64,000 nt of DNA from Enterococcus sp. DIV2402 (GTDB lineage: Bacteria > Bacillota > Bacilli > Lactobacillales > Enterococcaceae), in contig NZ_CP147251.1 in NCBI RefSeq assembly GCF_017426705.2, positions 3,173,392 through 3,237,391 on the forward strand, written 5' to 3'. Positions 39,997 through 49,067 of this stretch are shown here, in pieces (within the stretch, counting starts at the first letter, position 1; each line of letters starts with the position of its first letter). The position numbers and the translations under genes are program-made. The notes under the pieces are model-generated. The model saw only the letters and a program-made list of their open reading frames with translations, made no database searches and had not been told where the DNA came from.

Positions 39997-40302
39997 TTAT
40001 AATTGTTCTTCTATTTTATTGATTAATCCTTTTGGTGCTTTAATAACTAAACTTGTCGGTACTTCTACTACTTTTTTTCCTTTAAATCGCTCTTTCCCAC
40101 CTACTTTAATATCGGCAGCAATAATCACAATATCGGCAGCATCAATATCTGCTTGCTTCAATTCGTCTTCTGTTCCAATTGTGCCTTGCGTTTCAATATG
40201 AATTTCATGACCTAGCGCTTGAGCAGCTTTGATTAGTTTTTCTTTTGCAATATACGTATGCGCAATGCCTGATGTACAAGCAGCAATGCCAACAATTTTC
40301 AT
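39997..40302 (-). CDS. PTS fructose-type EIIB component
   Basis: 101 residues. Phosphocysteine C9 in ACTSGIAHT, the fructose-specific EIIB signature. Takes phosphate from EIIA (H75 of the next gene upstream) and passes it to the sugar. Lies 13 bp before EIIC with GAGGAAC as ribosome binding site. Confidence 0.94.
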   Translation of the reverse strand: MKIVGIAACTSGIAHTYIAKEKLIKAAQALGHEIHIETQGTIGTEDELKQADIDAADIVIIAADIKVGGKERFKGKKVVEVPTSLVIKAPKGLINKIEEQL

Positions 40303-40339
40303 TTTAGTTCCTCCTCATTTTTTCCATTTAAGCATTCGA

Positions 40340-40822
40340 CTATTCGGGTTCCTTAGACAATAACTCAATCATTTTTTCTTTGGTGGTTGTTTGATGTAAG
40401 TCTTCAATAAACGTTTCATCTGCTAGTAACATCGCTACTTTCTGCAACAGCTTAATGTGTAATGTATTCGCTTCTACATTTCTAACAGCAAATAAAATAA
40501 TCACATTCACTGGTTCCTCATCTAATGACTCCCATTCAATGGGTTGCTGCGTTTTTCCAACAACAAGTGATGTTTTGGTCACGCAATCTGATTTGCCATG
40601 TGGAATCGCAATACCTTGTCCTAGTCCCGTCATCCCCTCCTTTTCGCGATTGAACACGTCTTCCAAAAAGCCTGCCACATCTGTAATTAACTTATTTTGA
40701 TAAAGAAGTTGGGTTAACTCTTTAAGTGCCTCTTCTTTTGTAGTTGCCTGTAATTCTAAATTTACTAAGTCTTCTGTAATAACATTAGCTATGCTGAAAT
40801 TTTCTGTTAAATGTTGATCCAT
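40340..40822 (-). CDS. PTS fructose/mannitol-type EIIA component
   Basis: 160 residues. Active histidine H75 in GIAIPHGK. Phosphorylated by HPr. Its start overlaps the end of the PRD regulator gene by 38 bases in another frame, so translation is coupled. The ribosome binding site AGGAGG lies inside the regulator gene. Confidence 0.93.
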   Translation of the reverse strand: MDQHLTENFSIANVITEDLVNLELQATTKEEALKELTQLLYQNKLITDVAGFLEDVFNREKEGMTGLGQGIAIPHGKSDCVTKTSLVVGKTQQPIEWESLDEEPVNVIILFAVRNVEANTLHIKLLQKVAMLLADETFIEDLHQTTTKEKMIELLSKEPE

Positions 40823-42287
40823 TGCCCATTCCTCCTAAAATTTTCTTTGTTCTTTCCTCATCTTGTTTTGTAAAAACAGAGTTAACTAAAATCGTTGGTA
40901 TCGTTGTAGGTGATGTAAAGTGAATAGTTGTGAGTATAAGATCAATATCTTCATATTGCTCTAAGTTCTTACTAAATTTTTTAGAAGATAATACATCTAC
41001 AATTTCCAAATCGGGAAACGCTTTTCTAACCTTCACTTTCAATAGTTCTGATGTCCCTACACCACTACTACACATAATCAATATGCGTTTCTTTCGTTTC
41101 TGTATTTCTTTGTAGCGTACGAAATACAATACTAAAAAACCAATTTCATCATCACTAATTGTGGATAATTGAAATGTTTGCTCAGCTTTCCTGGATACTT
41201 GCGAGACAAATTGAAACATACTCTGATATTCTAAACGGATATCTTTTAGCAACTCATTTTTGATAACGATTTCATTTTTTAAGCGATATAATAAAGGAGC
41301 AATATGGCTAATCAAGTCTTCCTGATATTCATCGATATCGATTTCTGTACCAATCAGTTGCCTCATCTCTTCCATAAAAAAGGCAGTGAGTTCAATCGCT
41401 TCTTCCTCTTTAGCAATAACATTCGTATAGTAACTCTCTAAACGGGAAGAAAGTAAATATTGAAACAAGAAAAAGGATTCAATTTCAGCTAAAGCTGTCC
41501 CTAGATACCCTGACATTCGTTGAACAACTTCGACTGATACATCGTAGAGAGACTGGTATTTCACAATCAACTTTTTTTCACTATCATCTAAGGTATTATC
41601 TATTTTTTTAGAAATGGCCCCTTCTCGACTACGCTTCAATAAAATATAGAGATGTGAAAAAATATTGATATTATAAGGATAACTAATCGTCGTGTTCAAC
41701 TTTTTTTCAATAAATTCTAGTAAGGAAGTAATATAATCAATATCGTAAGCATTTACATTTTTAGCATCTGCTAAAAATGTGTCATTGATTAAATTTTCTT
41801 GTCCGATTAAATAGTTAACTGTCTTGCGAATATTTTTTTCTCCACCAAGTATTGATAAACGTTGCTTCTTTTTTCGAATTTCTAATTGATAGGTTCTCAA
41901 AAATGACTGCATTTTTTTTAAATCTTGTATAATAACAGTCTCCGTAACAAAATAAGGTTCAAACAACTCACTAATGCTTACTGAATTTGGCGATTTAAAA
42001 AGTAGCGTCAACAGAATATTATTGCGTCGATTACGTGCTTCGTCCATTCGTTCTACATTTCCTTCGCGACTCTCTCTCAAATATTTCTCGTAGTCCAAAC
42101 GAAAACCTCTTCCGACTTCAGAAATAATAATGTCTCCACTGGGAAACTCGTCATTGATTCTTTTGATGGTTCGATAAATTGTTTTAGTAGAGACATGAGC
42201 AAAACTGGCGAGTTCTTGTGCTGTTAGAGTCATGTCATTTTTTATCAATAGTTCTAACAAATGATTTTCTCTTTTGCTCAGCTGCAT
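40785..42287 (-). CDS. PRD-domain transcriptional activator (MtlR/BglG class)
   Basis: 500 residues. Two N-terminal helix-turn-helix parts (ALTAQELASFAHVSTKTIYRTIKRIN within residues 15-45), two PRD domains in the middle, and a C-terminal EIIB-like domain with a cysteine in ILIMCSSGVGTSELL. It lacks the EIIA-like domain of full MtlR, which fits the separate EIIA gene overlapping its end. PTS phosphorylation would tell it whether sugar is entering. Expected to activate this operon through the repeats at 42344-42387. AAGGAG before ATG 42287. Confidence 0.9.
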   Translation of the reverse strand: MQLSKRENHLLELLIKNDMTLTAQELASFAHVSTKTIYRTIKRINDEFPSGDIIISEVGRGFRLDYEKYLRESREGNVERMDEARNRRNNILLTLLFKSPNSVSISELFEPYFVTETVIIQDLKKMQSFLRTYQLEIRKKKQRLSILGGEKNIRKTVNYLIGQENLINDTFLADAKNVNAYDIDYITSLLEFIEKKLNTTISYPYNINIFSHLYILLKRSREGAISKKIDNTLDDSEKKLIVKYQSLYDVSVEVVQRMSGYLGTALAEIESFFLFQYLLSSRLESYYTNVIAKEEEAIELTAFFMEEMRQLIGTEIDIDEYQEDLISHIAPLLYRLKNEIVIKNELLKDIRLEYQSMFQFVSQVSRKAEQTFQLSTISDDEIGFLVLYFVRYKEIQKRKKRILIMCSSGVGTSELLKVKVRKAFPDLEIVDVLSSKKFSKNLEQYEDIDLILTTIHFTSPTTIPTILVNSVFTKQDEERTKKILGGMGNGSTFNRKFQHS

Positions 42288-42307
42288 ATCATCAACTCCT
42301 TGTACAT

Positions 42308-42336
42308 ACTATAGCGCATTTTTGTAAGCGCAATCT
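42308..42336 (-). promoter_or_regulatory. promoter of the PTS/aldolase operon (activator-dependent type)
   Basis: TATAGT (42313-42308) but only AGATTG at 17 bp, a poor -35. This fits a promoter needing the PRD activator. Confidence 0.55.
42323..42336 (+). promoter_or_regulatory. cre site at the PTS operon promoter
   Basis: TGTAAGCGCAATCT fits TGNAANCGNWNNCA at all but the last position. It covers the -35 region, so CcpA should repress. Confidence 0.6.
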
Positions 42337-42343
42337 TTTTTGT

Positions 42344-42387
42344 ATGTCCATTGATATGGACATTTTTCGCACTGTTTAACTAAACAG
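42344..42387. promoter_or_regulatory. two inverted repeats upstream of the PTS promoter
   Basis: ATGTCCAT-N4-ATGGACAT (42344-42363) and CTGTTTA-N2-TAAACAG (42372-42387), both perfect. They lie about 50 and 80 bp upstream of the expected transcription start, the position of activator sites. Confidence 0.55.
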
Positions 42388-42415
42388 TTTGTGTCTTAAG
42401 TCAAATTGACAAGAA

Positions 42416-42511
42416 AATACCCGAACTATTAGAGATTGCTATGAGCGTCTAGCAGGTCTTTTACATAACCTACAAGAACTAACAATTCTCATTAAAAATA
42501 GTTCGGATATT
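42416..42511 (-). repeat. long imperfect hairpin between DUF1831 gene and PTS operon
   Basis: Outer 15-nt arms (42416-42430, 42497-42511) pair with one G-U. Inner segments (42433-42442 with 42480-42490) pair imperfectly. A TTTTCTTG run follows on minus, so it may be the terminator of the cysteine desulfurase operon; its length is unusual for that. Confidence 0.55.
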
Positions 42512-42536
42512 CGTTGCCTTACATATCTTTTTGTTC

Positions 42537-42878
42537 TTACACTTTTTCAAATAGTCCACGGCTGATAAAACCGTCCATTAAGAAATAAAATTTTTCTTGT
42601 AATAAATCATTCGCTGAATCTTTAAAAATATTGACAGCTTTTAAGCCGTTAGCAGTTGTCACTGACATTTTGATTTTTTGGATGTCTTTATCAACTGTAA
42701 TTTTTAATTTAAAGCCTTCTTTGCTTTGTGGTGTTGCTTCTAGCGGACGAATTAACTGAAAATTCCCGCCTTTTGTTTCAGTAAAGCCATTGTCGCGTAA
42801 GGTATAACGCTTAGCAGTTGGTGCTAAACGGTAACTCACCTCTGCGCCTAAGACTGTATCGATTTCTTGAAATGCCAT
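42537..42878 (-). CDS. DUF1831 family protein
   Basis: 113 residues, the DUF1831 family found next to cysteine desulfurase in lactobacilli and enterococci. Its exact function is unknown; it is linked by position to sulfur transfer. It follows the desulfurase gene by 56 bp on the same strand. In related genomes mnmA often comes next; here a PTS operon intervenes. Confidence 0.85.
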   Translation of the reverse strand: MAFQEIDTVLGAEVSYRLAPTAKRYTLRDNGFTETKGGNFQLIRPLEATPQSKEGFKLKITVDKDIQKIKMSVTTANGLKAVNIFKDSANDLLQEKFYFLMDGFISRGLFEKV

Positions 42879-42934
42879 TTTTTCACCTCATCTTGTTCAT
42901 TTATTCTCATTATAAAGGGTTCTGAGAGGTTTGA

Positions 42935-44077
42935 CTAGTCTCTTTTCAAACGTTGGACAGAAGCAATTAACACGGCCACAAAGTCTTCAATTTCTGCTTG
43001 CGTATTTCCATAACCGAAACTAATACGAATAGACTCGCGAATGGCTGGTGCATTTTTTCCATATATAGCTTCTAAAACGTGTGAAGGTTCAACATTTCCT
43101 GCAGTACACGCAGAACCTGTTGAAACGGCAAATCCTTTTAAATCTAAATGCATTAACAATAAATCACTTGGAACCCCTTGAAAACGCAAATTTAAAATAT
43201 GCGTTAATTTATTGGTTTGATCTCCATTCAAATGAAAATCAACACCTGCATTCGTTAATTGGTCAATTACATACGTGGAAAATTCCGCATAGGTCTGTTG
43301 TTGTTTTTGTTGAACTTCTGGCGTCAAAGCGTTAATTGCTTGTGCCATTCCACAAATCGCCGCTAAGTTTTCAGTACCCGCACGACGTTTTTCTTCCTGT
43401 TCACCACCATGAAGGTACGGCTTTAACTGTACATCATCGCTTTTATAAAGAAACCCTATTCCTTTAGGTCCATTAATTTTATGGCCTGAAACGGTTAACA
43501 AATCAATATGCCATTCTTTGGGTTGCAATAGTATTTTTCCATAAGCTTGAACAGCATCTGTATGAAACCAAGCCGGATGTTCTGCTAACAATTCGCCAAT
43601 TTCTTGAATAGGTAATAGGTTTCCAGTTTCATTATTCGCAACCATAATCGATACCAAAATTGTATCTGGACGCAACGCTGCTTCTAAATCAGTCAGGAGA
43701 ATTTGTCCGCTTTTATCCACGGGCAGATACGTCACCTCAAATCCCAGTGTTTCCAAATATTCTGCTGTTCGTAAAATAGCTGGATGTTCGATGGCGGTAG
43801 TGATAATATGTTTTCCTTCTGTTTGGCGTCCCAGAGCTGTATTAATCAATACAGTATTGTCTCCTTCTGTTCCACCACTATTAAAAATAATTTCATGCGG
43901 GTTTACTGCTAAACTATCCGCAATTATTTGACGAGCATTTTCCAAATATTCATGCGCACGTCTGCCATATTGATGAATACTCGAGGGATTGCCGACAACT
44001 TCCAGCATTACTTCACTCATTTTTTCTACAACATCTGGTCGCACGGGTGTGGTTGCAGCATGATCTAAATATGTCAT
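42935..44077 (-). CDS. cysteine desulfurase (NifS/IscS family)
   Basis: 380 residues. PLP-binding lysine in VSGHKINGPKG, histidine in the TEGDNT/TAIEHPA region, and the persulfide cysteine in STGSACTAGNVEPSH. Strips sulfur from cysteine and hands it on, most likely to MnmA for tRNA thiolation given the DUF1831/mnmA linkage. AAGGTGA before ATG 44077. Confidence 0.93.
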   Translation of the reverse strand: MTYLDHAATTPVRPDVVEKMSEVMLEVVGNPSSIHQYGRRAHEYLENARQIIADSLAVNPHEIIFNSGGTEGDNTVLINTALGRQTEGKHIITTAIEHPAILRTAEYLETLGFEVTYLPVDKSGQILLTDLEAALRPDTILVSIMVANNETGNLLPIQEIGELLAEHPAWFHTDAVQAYGKILLQPKEWHIDLLTVSGHKINGPKGIGFLYKSDDVQLKPYLHGGEQEEKRRAGTENLAAICGMAQAINALTPEVQQKQQQTYAEFSTYVIDQLTNAGVDFHLNGDQTNKLTHILNLRFQGVPSDLLLMHLDLKGFAVSTGSACTAGNVEPSHVLEAIYGKNAPAIRESIRISFGYGNTQAEIEDFVAVLIASVQRLKRD

Positions 44078-44104
44078 TTTGTCACCTTCTTTTTTAATAA
44101 CATT

Positions 44105-44132
44105 ATTATAACAAAATTATGAAAAATACCAA
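44105..44132 (-). promoter_or_regulatory. promoter of the cysteine desulfurase operon
   Basis: TTGGTA (44132-44127), 16-bp spacer, TATAAT (44110-44105); overlaps the prs terminator. Confidence 0.6.
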
Positions 44133-44167
44133 TCAAAGAAGAAGAGGCACAGTTCTTCTTTGATTGG
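44122..44167 (-). terminator. terminator of prs
   Basis: Perfect 15-bp stem (44129-44143, 44153-44167). Confidence 0.85.
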
Positions 44168-44176
44168 TTCCTTTTT

Positions 44177-45148
44177 TTATAAATAATTTTCGTCATCTAG
44201 TTTGAATAATGGACTCATTGGTGTGTTTTCGTGAATTCGTTTTACTGCTTCACCCATTAATTTCGAACAAGTCACATAAGTTAAATTTTCTGGATGACGT
44301 GATTCATCCGTCAAACAAGAATCAGTCACACAAATGTCTTCTATTGGTGCTCCATTTAAGGTGTCTTTAGCTGGTGGTGAAAGTAATGCATGTGATGCAC
44401 ATGCATAAATATCGCCAGAACCAGCTTCTTTCAATAGACGAGCTGCTTGTGCAAATGTTTTTCCAGAATTTAAAATATCATCAACCATGATACAGGTCTT
44501 ACCAGCAACATCACCGATAACATACCCACCATTTTCTAACTCATCATCTTGGTCAACAATTGCTAGCGTTGTATTCAAATACTCAGCTAAGCTTCTTGAA
44601 CGTTGCACACCACTATTTTTCGGAGAAACAACAACATAGTCATCACCATCAAATCCTTTATCCTTGTAATAATGCGCAAACAATGGACTTGTAAATAAAT
44701 TATCTACCGGAATATCAAAGAACCCTTGAACTTGAACAGTATGCAAATCAAGTGTTAACAAACGTGTTGCTCCTGCTTCTACCAACATATTAGCAATTAA
44801 TTTAGCAGTGATTGGCTCATGAGGTTTTGCTGTACGGTCTTGACGAGCATACGCATAATAAGGCAATACAATATTAATTGTTTTAGCACTTGCACGTTTC
44901 ATAGCATCAATCATAATCATTAATTCCATATAGTAATCATTTACGGGTTGATTCGTTGATTGGATGATGTAAATATGTGCACCACGGACACTTTCTTCAA
45001 TACTGATAGCAATTTCACCATCACTGAATTTTTTGATGTCACATTTTCCTAATTTACAACCAAATACTTCTGCAATTTTTTCTGCTAATGGAACATTTCC
45101 ATTTAAACTAAAGATTTTCAACGATTCATCGTGATATTTTTCGACCAT
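44177..45148 (-). CDS. prs: ribose-phosphate pyrophosphokinase
   Basis: 323 residues. Makes PRPP from ribose 5-phosphate and ATP for nucleotide, histidine and NAD synthesis. Seen: [17 protein letters not shown], the flexible-loop region YARQDRT, metal motif [18 protein letters not shown] and the PRPP loop [13 protein letters not shown] 45148 is set by TTGGAGG; an in-frame TTG upstream overlaps that site. The usual VDD.I..TGGT PRPP loop is here [10 protein letters not shown], as in the second PRPP synthetase of some lactic acid bacteria. Confidence 0.95.
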   Translation of the reverse strand: MVEKYHDESLKIFSLNGNVPLAEKIAEVFGCKLGKCDIKKFSDGEIAISIEESVRGAHIYIIQSTNQPVNDYYMELMIMIDAMKRASAKTINIVLPYYAYARQDRTAKPHEPITAKLIANMLVEAGATRLLTLDLHTVQVQGFFDIPVDNLFTSPLFAHYYKDKGFDGDDYVVVSPKNSGVQRSRSLAEYLNTTLAIVDQDDELENGGYVIGDVAGKTCIMVDDILNSGKTFAQAARLLKEAGSGDIYACASHALLSPPAKDTLNGAPIEDICVTDSCLTDESRHPENLTYVTCSKLMGEAVKRIHENTPMSPLFKLDDENYL

Positions 45149-45197
45149 GTGATCCTCCAATAGAATTTTTTTTCATTTTAACACACTTTACCGATTT

Positions 45198-45227
45198 AGT
45201 TTAGCATGATTCTCTGCATGATATCAA
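45198..45227 (-). promoter_or_regulatory. promoter of prs
   Basis: TTGATA (45227-45222), 18-bp spacer, TAAACT (45203-45198). Confidence 0.55.
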
Positions 45228-45763
45228 GGAAGTGACACTGTACCGTTGACCCATTTTGCAGGAATAATTTTATTATAATTGCCCCAATTATCATGAACTT
45301 TCAAAAAACGTTCTCCCTCACTTGTTTCCATATATGCGTAGACGGTTACCCAATGGTTGCCATACGTGCTACCTAAAACTTTTAAAACCCCGACTACAAC
45401 TGGTTTTCCTTGGTCAATTCGCTTCACTGCACGTTGCCAACCACCCGCCATTGTCATACGAGCACGTAGTTTTTTATCAGTATAATCAAAATACGCAGAT
45501 AAGCCATGCGCTACTTGCCATGCTACTGTTGGCAAGCCATAGCGCTGAATAAATAACTGTAAAAATTTCACTAGTGCTTTTGATTGGCGACTATTTTTCT
45601 GACGAATATATGTTGGAATAACTTCTTCATCAAGATAATCTTGATAATACGCTAGTAAAACAGCGGCCGCATGGGTTCCACAAAGATAACCTTGAGGCGT
45701 TGTCCATTGGCGGTACGCTCTAAATCGTTCTTCGGGAATGCCGATCCATTCATCTTTTTTCAT
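45224..45763 (-). CDS. C39-like (papain-fold) cysteine peptidase, cytosolic
   Basis: 179 residues without signal peptide. The papain-like triad is recognisable: C28 in GYLCGTHAAAVLL, the histidine near residue 137 in GNHWVTVYAY, and the asparagine/aspartate in VHDNWGNY. It resembles Peptidase_C39_2 proteins. Substrate unknown; the absence of any ABC domain argues against bacteriocin leader processing. GAAGGAGA precedes the ATG. Divergent from pepO across a 70-bp region. Confidence 0.65.
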   Translation of the reverse strand: MKKDEWIGIPEERFRAYRQWTTPQGYLCGTHAAAVLLAYYQDYLDEEVIPTYIRQKNSRQSKALVKFLQLFIQRYGLPTVAWQVAHGLSAYFDYTDKKLRARMTMAGGWQRAVKRIDQGKPVVVGVLKVLGSTYGNHWVTVYAYMETSEGERFLKVHDNWGNYNKIIPAKWVNGTVSLP

Positions 45764-45779
45764 TCTTTGTCTCCTTCAT

Positions 45780-45808
45780 TTGCGTGTTTGCTTCAACTGT
45801 ATCATAAT
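45780..45808 (+). promoter_or_regulatory. promoter of pepO
   Basis: TTGCGT (45780-45785), 17-bp spacer, CATAAT (45803-45808). Confidence 0.5.
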
Positions 45809-45833
45809 AAGGGAATGAAATGGAGTGAAAACA

Positions 45834-47738
45834 ATGACAGATTTAAAAAAACAAGATTTTTACGAGTATGTCAATGGAGACTGGATCAAAACAGCGGTCA
45901 TTCCAGCTGACAAACCAGCAACAGGTGGTTTCCAAGATTTAGTTGAGGGGATTGACCAACGTTTAATCAATGAACTTAATCAAATGAGTCAAAATGAATT
46001 AGCCATCCCTGAAAATCGCATGCAAGACGCTGTAAAATTTTATCAACTAGCACGTGATTATGATACCAGAAATCAATTAGCCGATGAGCCCATTGCTGAC
46101 TTGTTGAAACGAATCGCTGCGTTATCTTCTTTTGAAGAATTAAATCATCAATTAAGTAATTGGATTAAAGAAGGCTTACCTTTACCGTTCTATTTTTTTG
46201 TCATGCCTGATATGAAAAATGCAACTGAGCATGCCTTGTACTTGAATCCAACTTCCTTAATTTTGCCAGATAAAACGTATTATGAAGACGGACATCCCAA
46301 AGCCGAAAAATTATTGCAAGTATTCTTTGAAATGTCTGTTAAATTATTGCAAAAATTTGGCAGAACGCTTCCCGAAGCAGAAACCATTGCTGAACAAGCA
46401 TTAGCATTTGATAAAGCGATTGCGCCTCATGTATTAAGTGCAGAAGAAAGTGCCGATTACACCAAAGCTTACAATCCTAAAAAACTAACCGAAGTTGCTA
46501 CCTACTCTGAACAGCTCGACTTTGTAAAAGTAATTGGCGAATTGGTGGCTGTTCCTCTTGAGCAAGTGATTGTGACAGAACCTGCTTATTTTGAAGCCTT
46601 GGATGAAATTATGAATGAGGAAAATCTACCACTATTAAAAAGTTGGATGTATATCCAAACAATCTTAGCTTATACTAGCTATTTAAGTGAAGATTTGCGC
46701 CAATTAGGTGGTACCTATCGTCGTTTCCTTTCAGGTATTGACGAAGCCATGTCGCAAGAAAAAGCAGCGTACCATTTAACATTAGGTGAATTTGGGCAAG
46801 TAATCGGTTTATATTACGGGCAAAAATATTTTGGCGATCAAGCGAAACAAGATGTCCAACATATGGTCCACACAATGATTGATGTGTATAAAGAACGCTT
46901 ATCAACAAAAGAATGGCTTAGTCCTGCCACTCGTGAAAAAGCGATTGTTAAACTAAATAACATCGGTGTACATGTCGGTTATCCCGATAGAATTCCAGCC
47001 GTCTATGATTTATTTATCACCCAAACAGCTGAAGAAGGCGGCACCCTTGTCAGCAACGTCCGGCATTTCTCACGTCTAGCTCGGGAAGCTCGTTTTGCTA
47101 AAATAAAACAAGCCGTTGATCGCAACGAATGGAGCATGGCAGCTTGTACCGTCAATGCCTATTATAGTGGCATGATGAATGTCATTGTCTTCCCAGCAGC
47201 CATCTTACAACAGCCGTTTTATAGTGTCGAACAATCGGCAAGTGCCAACTATGGCGGTATTGGAGCAGTAATCGCTCATGAGATTTCACATGCGTTTGAT
47301 AACAATGGCGCTAAGTTTGATGAATTTGGTAATCTGAATAACTGGTGGTCTGAAGAGGATTTAGCACACTTCAATCAATTAGCTGAAGCAATGATTGCCG
47401 AATTTGACGGCTTGGAAATTGCTGGTGGCAAAGTTAATGGGAAATTAACCGTCTCTGAAAACATTGCGGATGCAGGCGGATTAAGTTGTGCATTAGAAGC
47501 AGCGAAAAAAGAGGCGGACGTTTCATTAGACGATTTCTTTACCAACTGGGCCAAAATCTGGCGTACGAAAGCCAAAGAACAATACCAACAATTACTACTT
47601 TCTGTCGATGTGCACGGACCTGCTAAATTACGGGCAAATATTCAATTACAAAATTTAGCAGACTTCCACGAATTTTATGGCATTGAAACAGAAGATGCTA
47701 TGTATCGTGCACCTGAAAATCGTGTAGAAATTTGGTAA
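45834..47738 (+). CDS. pepO: endopeptidase PepO (M13 metallopeptidase)
   Basis: 634 residues. M13 zinc site HEISH within VIAHEISHAFDNNGAKFDEFG, the third ligand in SENIADAGG, and NAYYSGMMNVIVFPAAILQ upstream. No signal peptide, so it is the cytosolic lactic-acid-bacterial form, cutting imported oligopeptides internally. ATG 45834 follows GGAGTG; the in-frame GTG at 45825 lies within that site. Fits the peptide-use theme of the region. Confidence 0.95.
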   Translation: MTDLKKQDFYEYVNGDWIKTAVIPADKPATGGFQDLVEGIDQRLINELNQMSQNELAIPENRMQDAVKFYQLARDYDTRNQLADEPIADLLKRIAALSSFEELNHQLSNWIKEGLPLPFYFFVMPDMKNATEHALYLNPTSLILPDKTYYEDGHPKAEKLLQVFFEMSVKLLQKFGRTLPEAETIAEQALAFDKAIAPHVLSAEESADYTKAYNPKKLTEVATYSEQLDFVKVIGELVAVPLEQVIVTEPAYFEALDEIMNEENLPLLKSWMYIQTILAYTSYLSEDLRQLGGTYRRFLSGIDEAMSQEKAAYHLTLGEFGQVIGLYYGQKYFGDQAKQDVQHMVHTMIDVYKERLSTKEWLSPATREKAIVKLNNIGVHVGYPDRIPAVYDLFITQTAEEGGTLVSNVRHFSRLAREARFAKIKQAVDRNEWSMAACTVNAYYSGMMNVIVFPAAILQQPFYSVEQSASANYGGIGAVIAHEISHAFDNNGAKFDEFGNLNNWWSEEDLAHFNQLAEAMIAEFDGLEIAGGKVNGKLTVSENIADAGGLSCALEAAKKEADVSLDDFFTNWAKIWRTKAKEQYQQLLLSVDVHGPAKLRANIQLQNLADFHEFYGIETEDAMYRAPENRVEIW

Positions 47739-47744
47739 ACTAAA

Positions 47745-47796
47745 AACCATCCGTAGTGGATAGAAGAATTACTCACTCTATCTACTACGGATGGTT
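47745..47796. terminator. bidirectional terminator between pepO and pncA
   Basis: Near-perfect 20-nt arms (47745-47764, 47777-47796). Confidence 0.9.
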
Positions 47797-47802
47797 GTTT
47801 TA

Positions 47803-48348
47803 TTATTCGACAGTTGCGCCTAGACTGCCTTTAAAGTGACGCAATGCCCATTCATGACCTTGCGGATCAAAACTAGCAACGGCCTTTTCAATAATATGGA
47901 TAGTGTAGCCTAAATTATACGCATCAACTGCTGTATGCAAGACACAAATATCAGTGCATACACCCGTTAAATAAATATCCGTAATCTGACGTTCACGCAA
48001 ACGAATATCTAAATCGGTACCACTAAATGCCGAATAATGGCGTTTATTCAACCAATAGACATTTTTATCCTCTTGATGCTTCGCGTATAACGGCGCCAAA
48101 CTACCATATAGTTCCCGTCCAGCAGTGCCCGCTAAATTGTGGGGTGGAAATAATTTATTTTCTGGATGAAAATTATCATCTAGTTCATGTCGATCAATCG
48201 CAAAGACCACAAAATCACCATTCTCGATAAAAGCCTTCGTCTGAGCTACTAGCGTTTCTTCAATTACTTGACCAGCTGCACCGGTCGTTAATGCGCCATC
48301 TGTTGCAACAAAATCATTGGTATAATCTATCGAAATCAATGCTTTCAT
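47803..48348 (-). CDS. pncA: nicotinamidase (isochorismatase family)
   Basis: 181 residues. Catalytic Asp8 in SIDYTNDF, lysine in LNKRHYSAF, and nucleophile cysteine in TGVCTDICVLHTA; metal ligands in DRHELDDNFHPENK. Converts nicotinamide to nicotinate for NAD salvage. Last gene of the nudF-type operon, 11 bp after mtnN. AGGAGG before the ATG. Confidence 0.93.
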   Translation of the reverse strand: MKALISIDYTNDFVATDGALTTGAAGQVIEETLVAQTKAFIENGDFVVFAIDRHELDDNFHPENKLFPPHNLAGTAGRELYGSLAPLYAKHQEDKNVYWLNKRHYSAFSGTDLDIRLRERQITDIYLTGVCTDICVLHTAVDAYNLGYTIHIIEKAVASFDPQGHEWALRHFKGSLGATVE

Positions 48349-48359
48349 ATCTTTTCCTC

Positions 48360-49055
48360 CTATGCTAAAGCCTCCACAAAAGCCAAGACCATCTCTGCTG
48401 AACGTTTCCCTGCAACCTCGATAAATTCATCAAATGATTGAGTTGCCTCATGGTCAGCAGTATCACTCATTGCGCGAATCACTAAGAAAGGCACATCAAA
48501 TTGCATCGCTGTTTGAGCAATTGCCGCCCCTTCCATTTCACAAGCTAAGGCTTCTGGAAAATGTTCCAAAATAGCACGAATTTTCTCAGAATCGGCAATA
48601 AACGAATCTCCTGTCACAATCAGACCTTTTTTCACCTGATGCTTGGTTTTTTCAGCAGCTCTTTCGATTGCTTGTATCAACTGAGCATCTGCTTCGTAAT
48701 ACAACGGCATCCCTCCAGGAACTTGTCCATAGGCATAACCAAAACCAGTGGCATCTACGTCGTGGTAAGCTAATTTTTCAGAAATAACTAAATCCCCCAC
48801 TGCTAGACCAGCACCAATGCCACCTGCTGACCCCGTATTGATAACAGCATCTACCTCATATTGCTGAATTAATAAGCTAGTTGTTAATGAAGATAAGACT
48901 TTTCCAATGCCCGATTGAACAACAATTACCTCATGACCGGCATATGTCCCTGAATAAAATGTTGCGCCAGCTTTTTCCCATGTTTGCATATCTGCTAAAT
49001 TTTCTTTTAAAACAGCAACTTCTTGTGCCATCGCTCCAATAATTCCAATTTTCAT
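48360..49055 (-). CDS. mtnN: 5'-methylthioadenosine/S-adenosylhomocysteine nucleosidase
   Basis: 231 residues, normal length. Starts MKIGIIGAMAQEVAVLKE; purine-site and catalytic motifs GTAGGIGAG-like (NTGSAGGIGAGLAVGDLV), CEMEGAAIAQ with the ribose-binding glutamate, and IRAMSDTADHEA with the catalytic aspartate. Recycles MTA and SAH, feeding methionine salvage and LuxS. 12 bp after the small membrane protein gene. Confidence 0.95.
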   Translation of the reverse strand: MKIGIIGAMAQEVAVLKENLADMQTWEKAGATFYSGTYAGHEVIVVQSGIGKVLSSLTTSLLIQQYEVDAVINTGSAGGIGAGLAVGDLVISEKLAYHDVDATGFGYAYGQVPGGMPLYYEADAQLIQAIERAAEKTKHQVKKGLIVTGDSFIADSEKIRAILEHFPEALACEMEGAAIAQTAMQFDVPFLVIRAMSDTADHEATQSFDEFIEVAGKRSAEMVLAFVEALA

Positions 49056-49067
49056 TCGTCTACTCCT

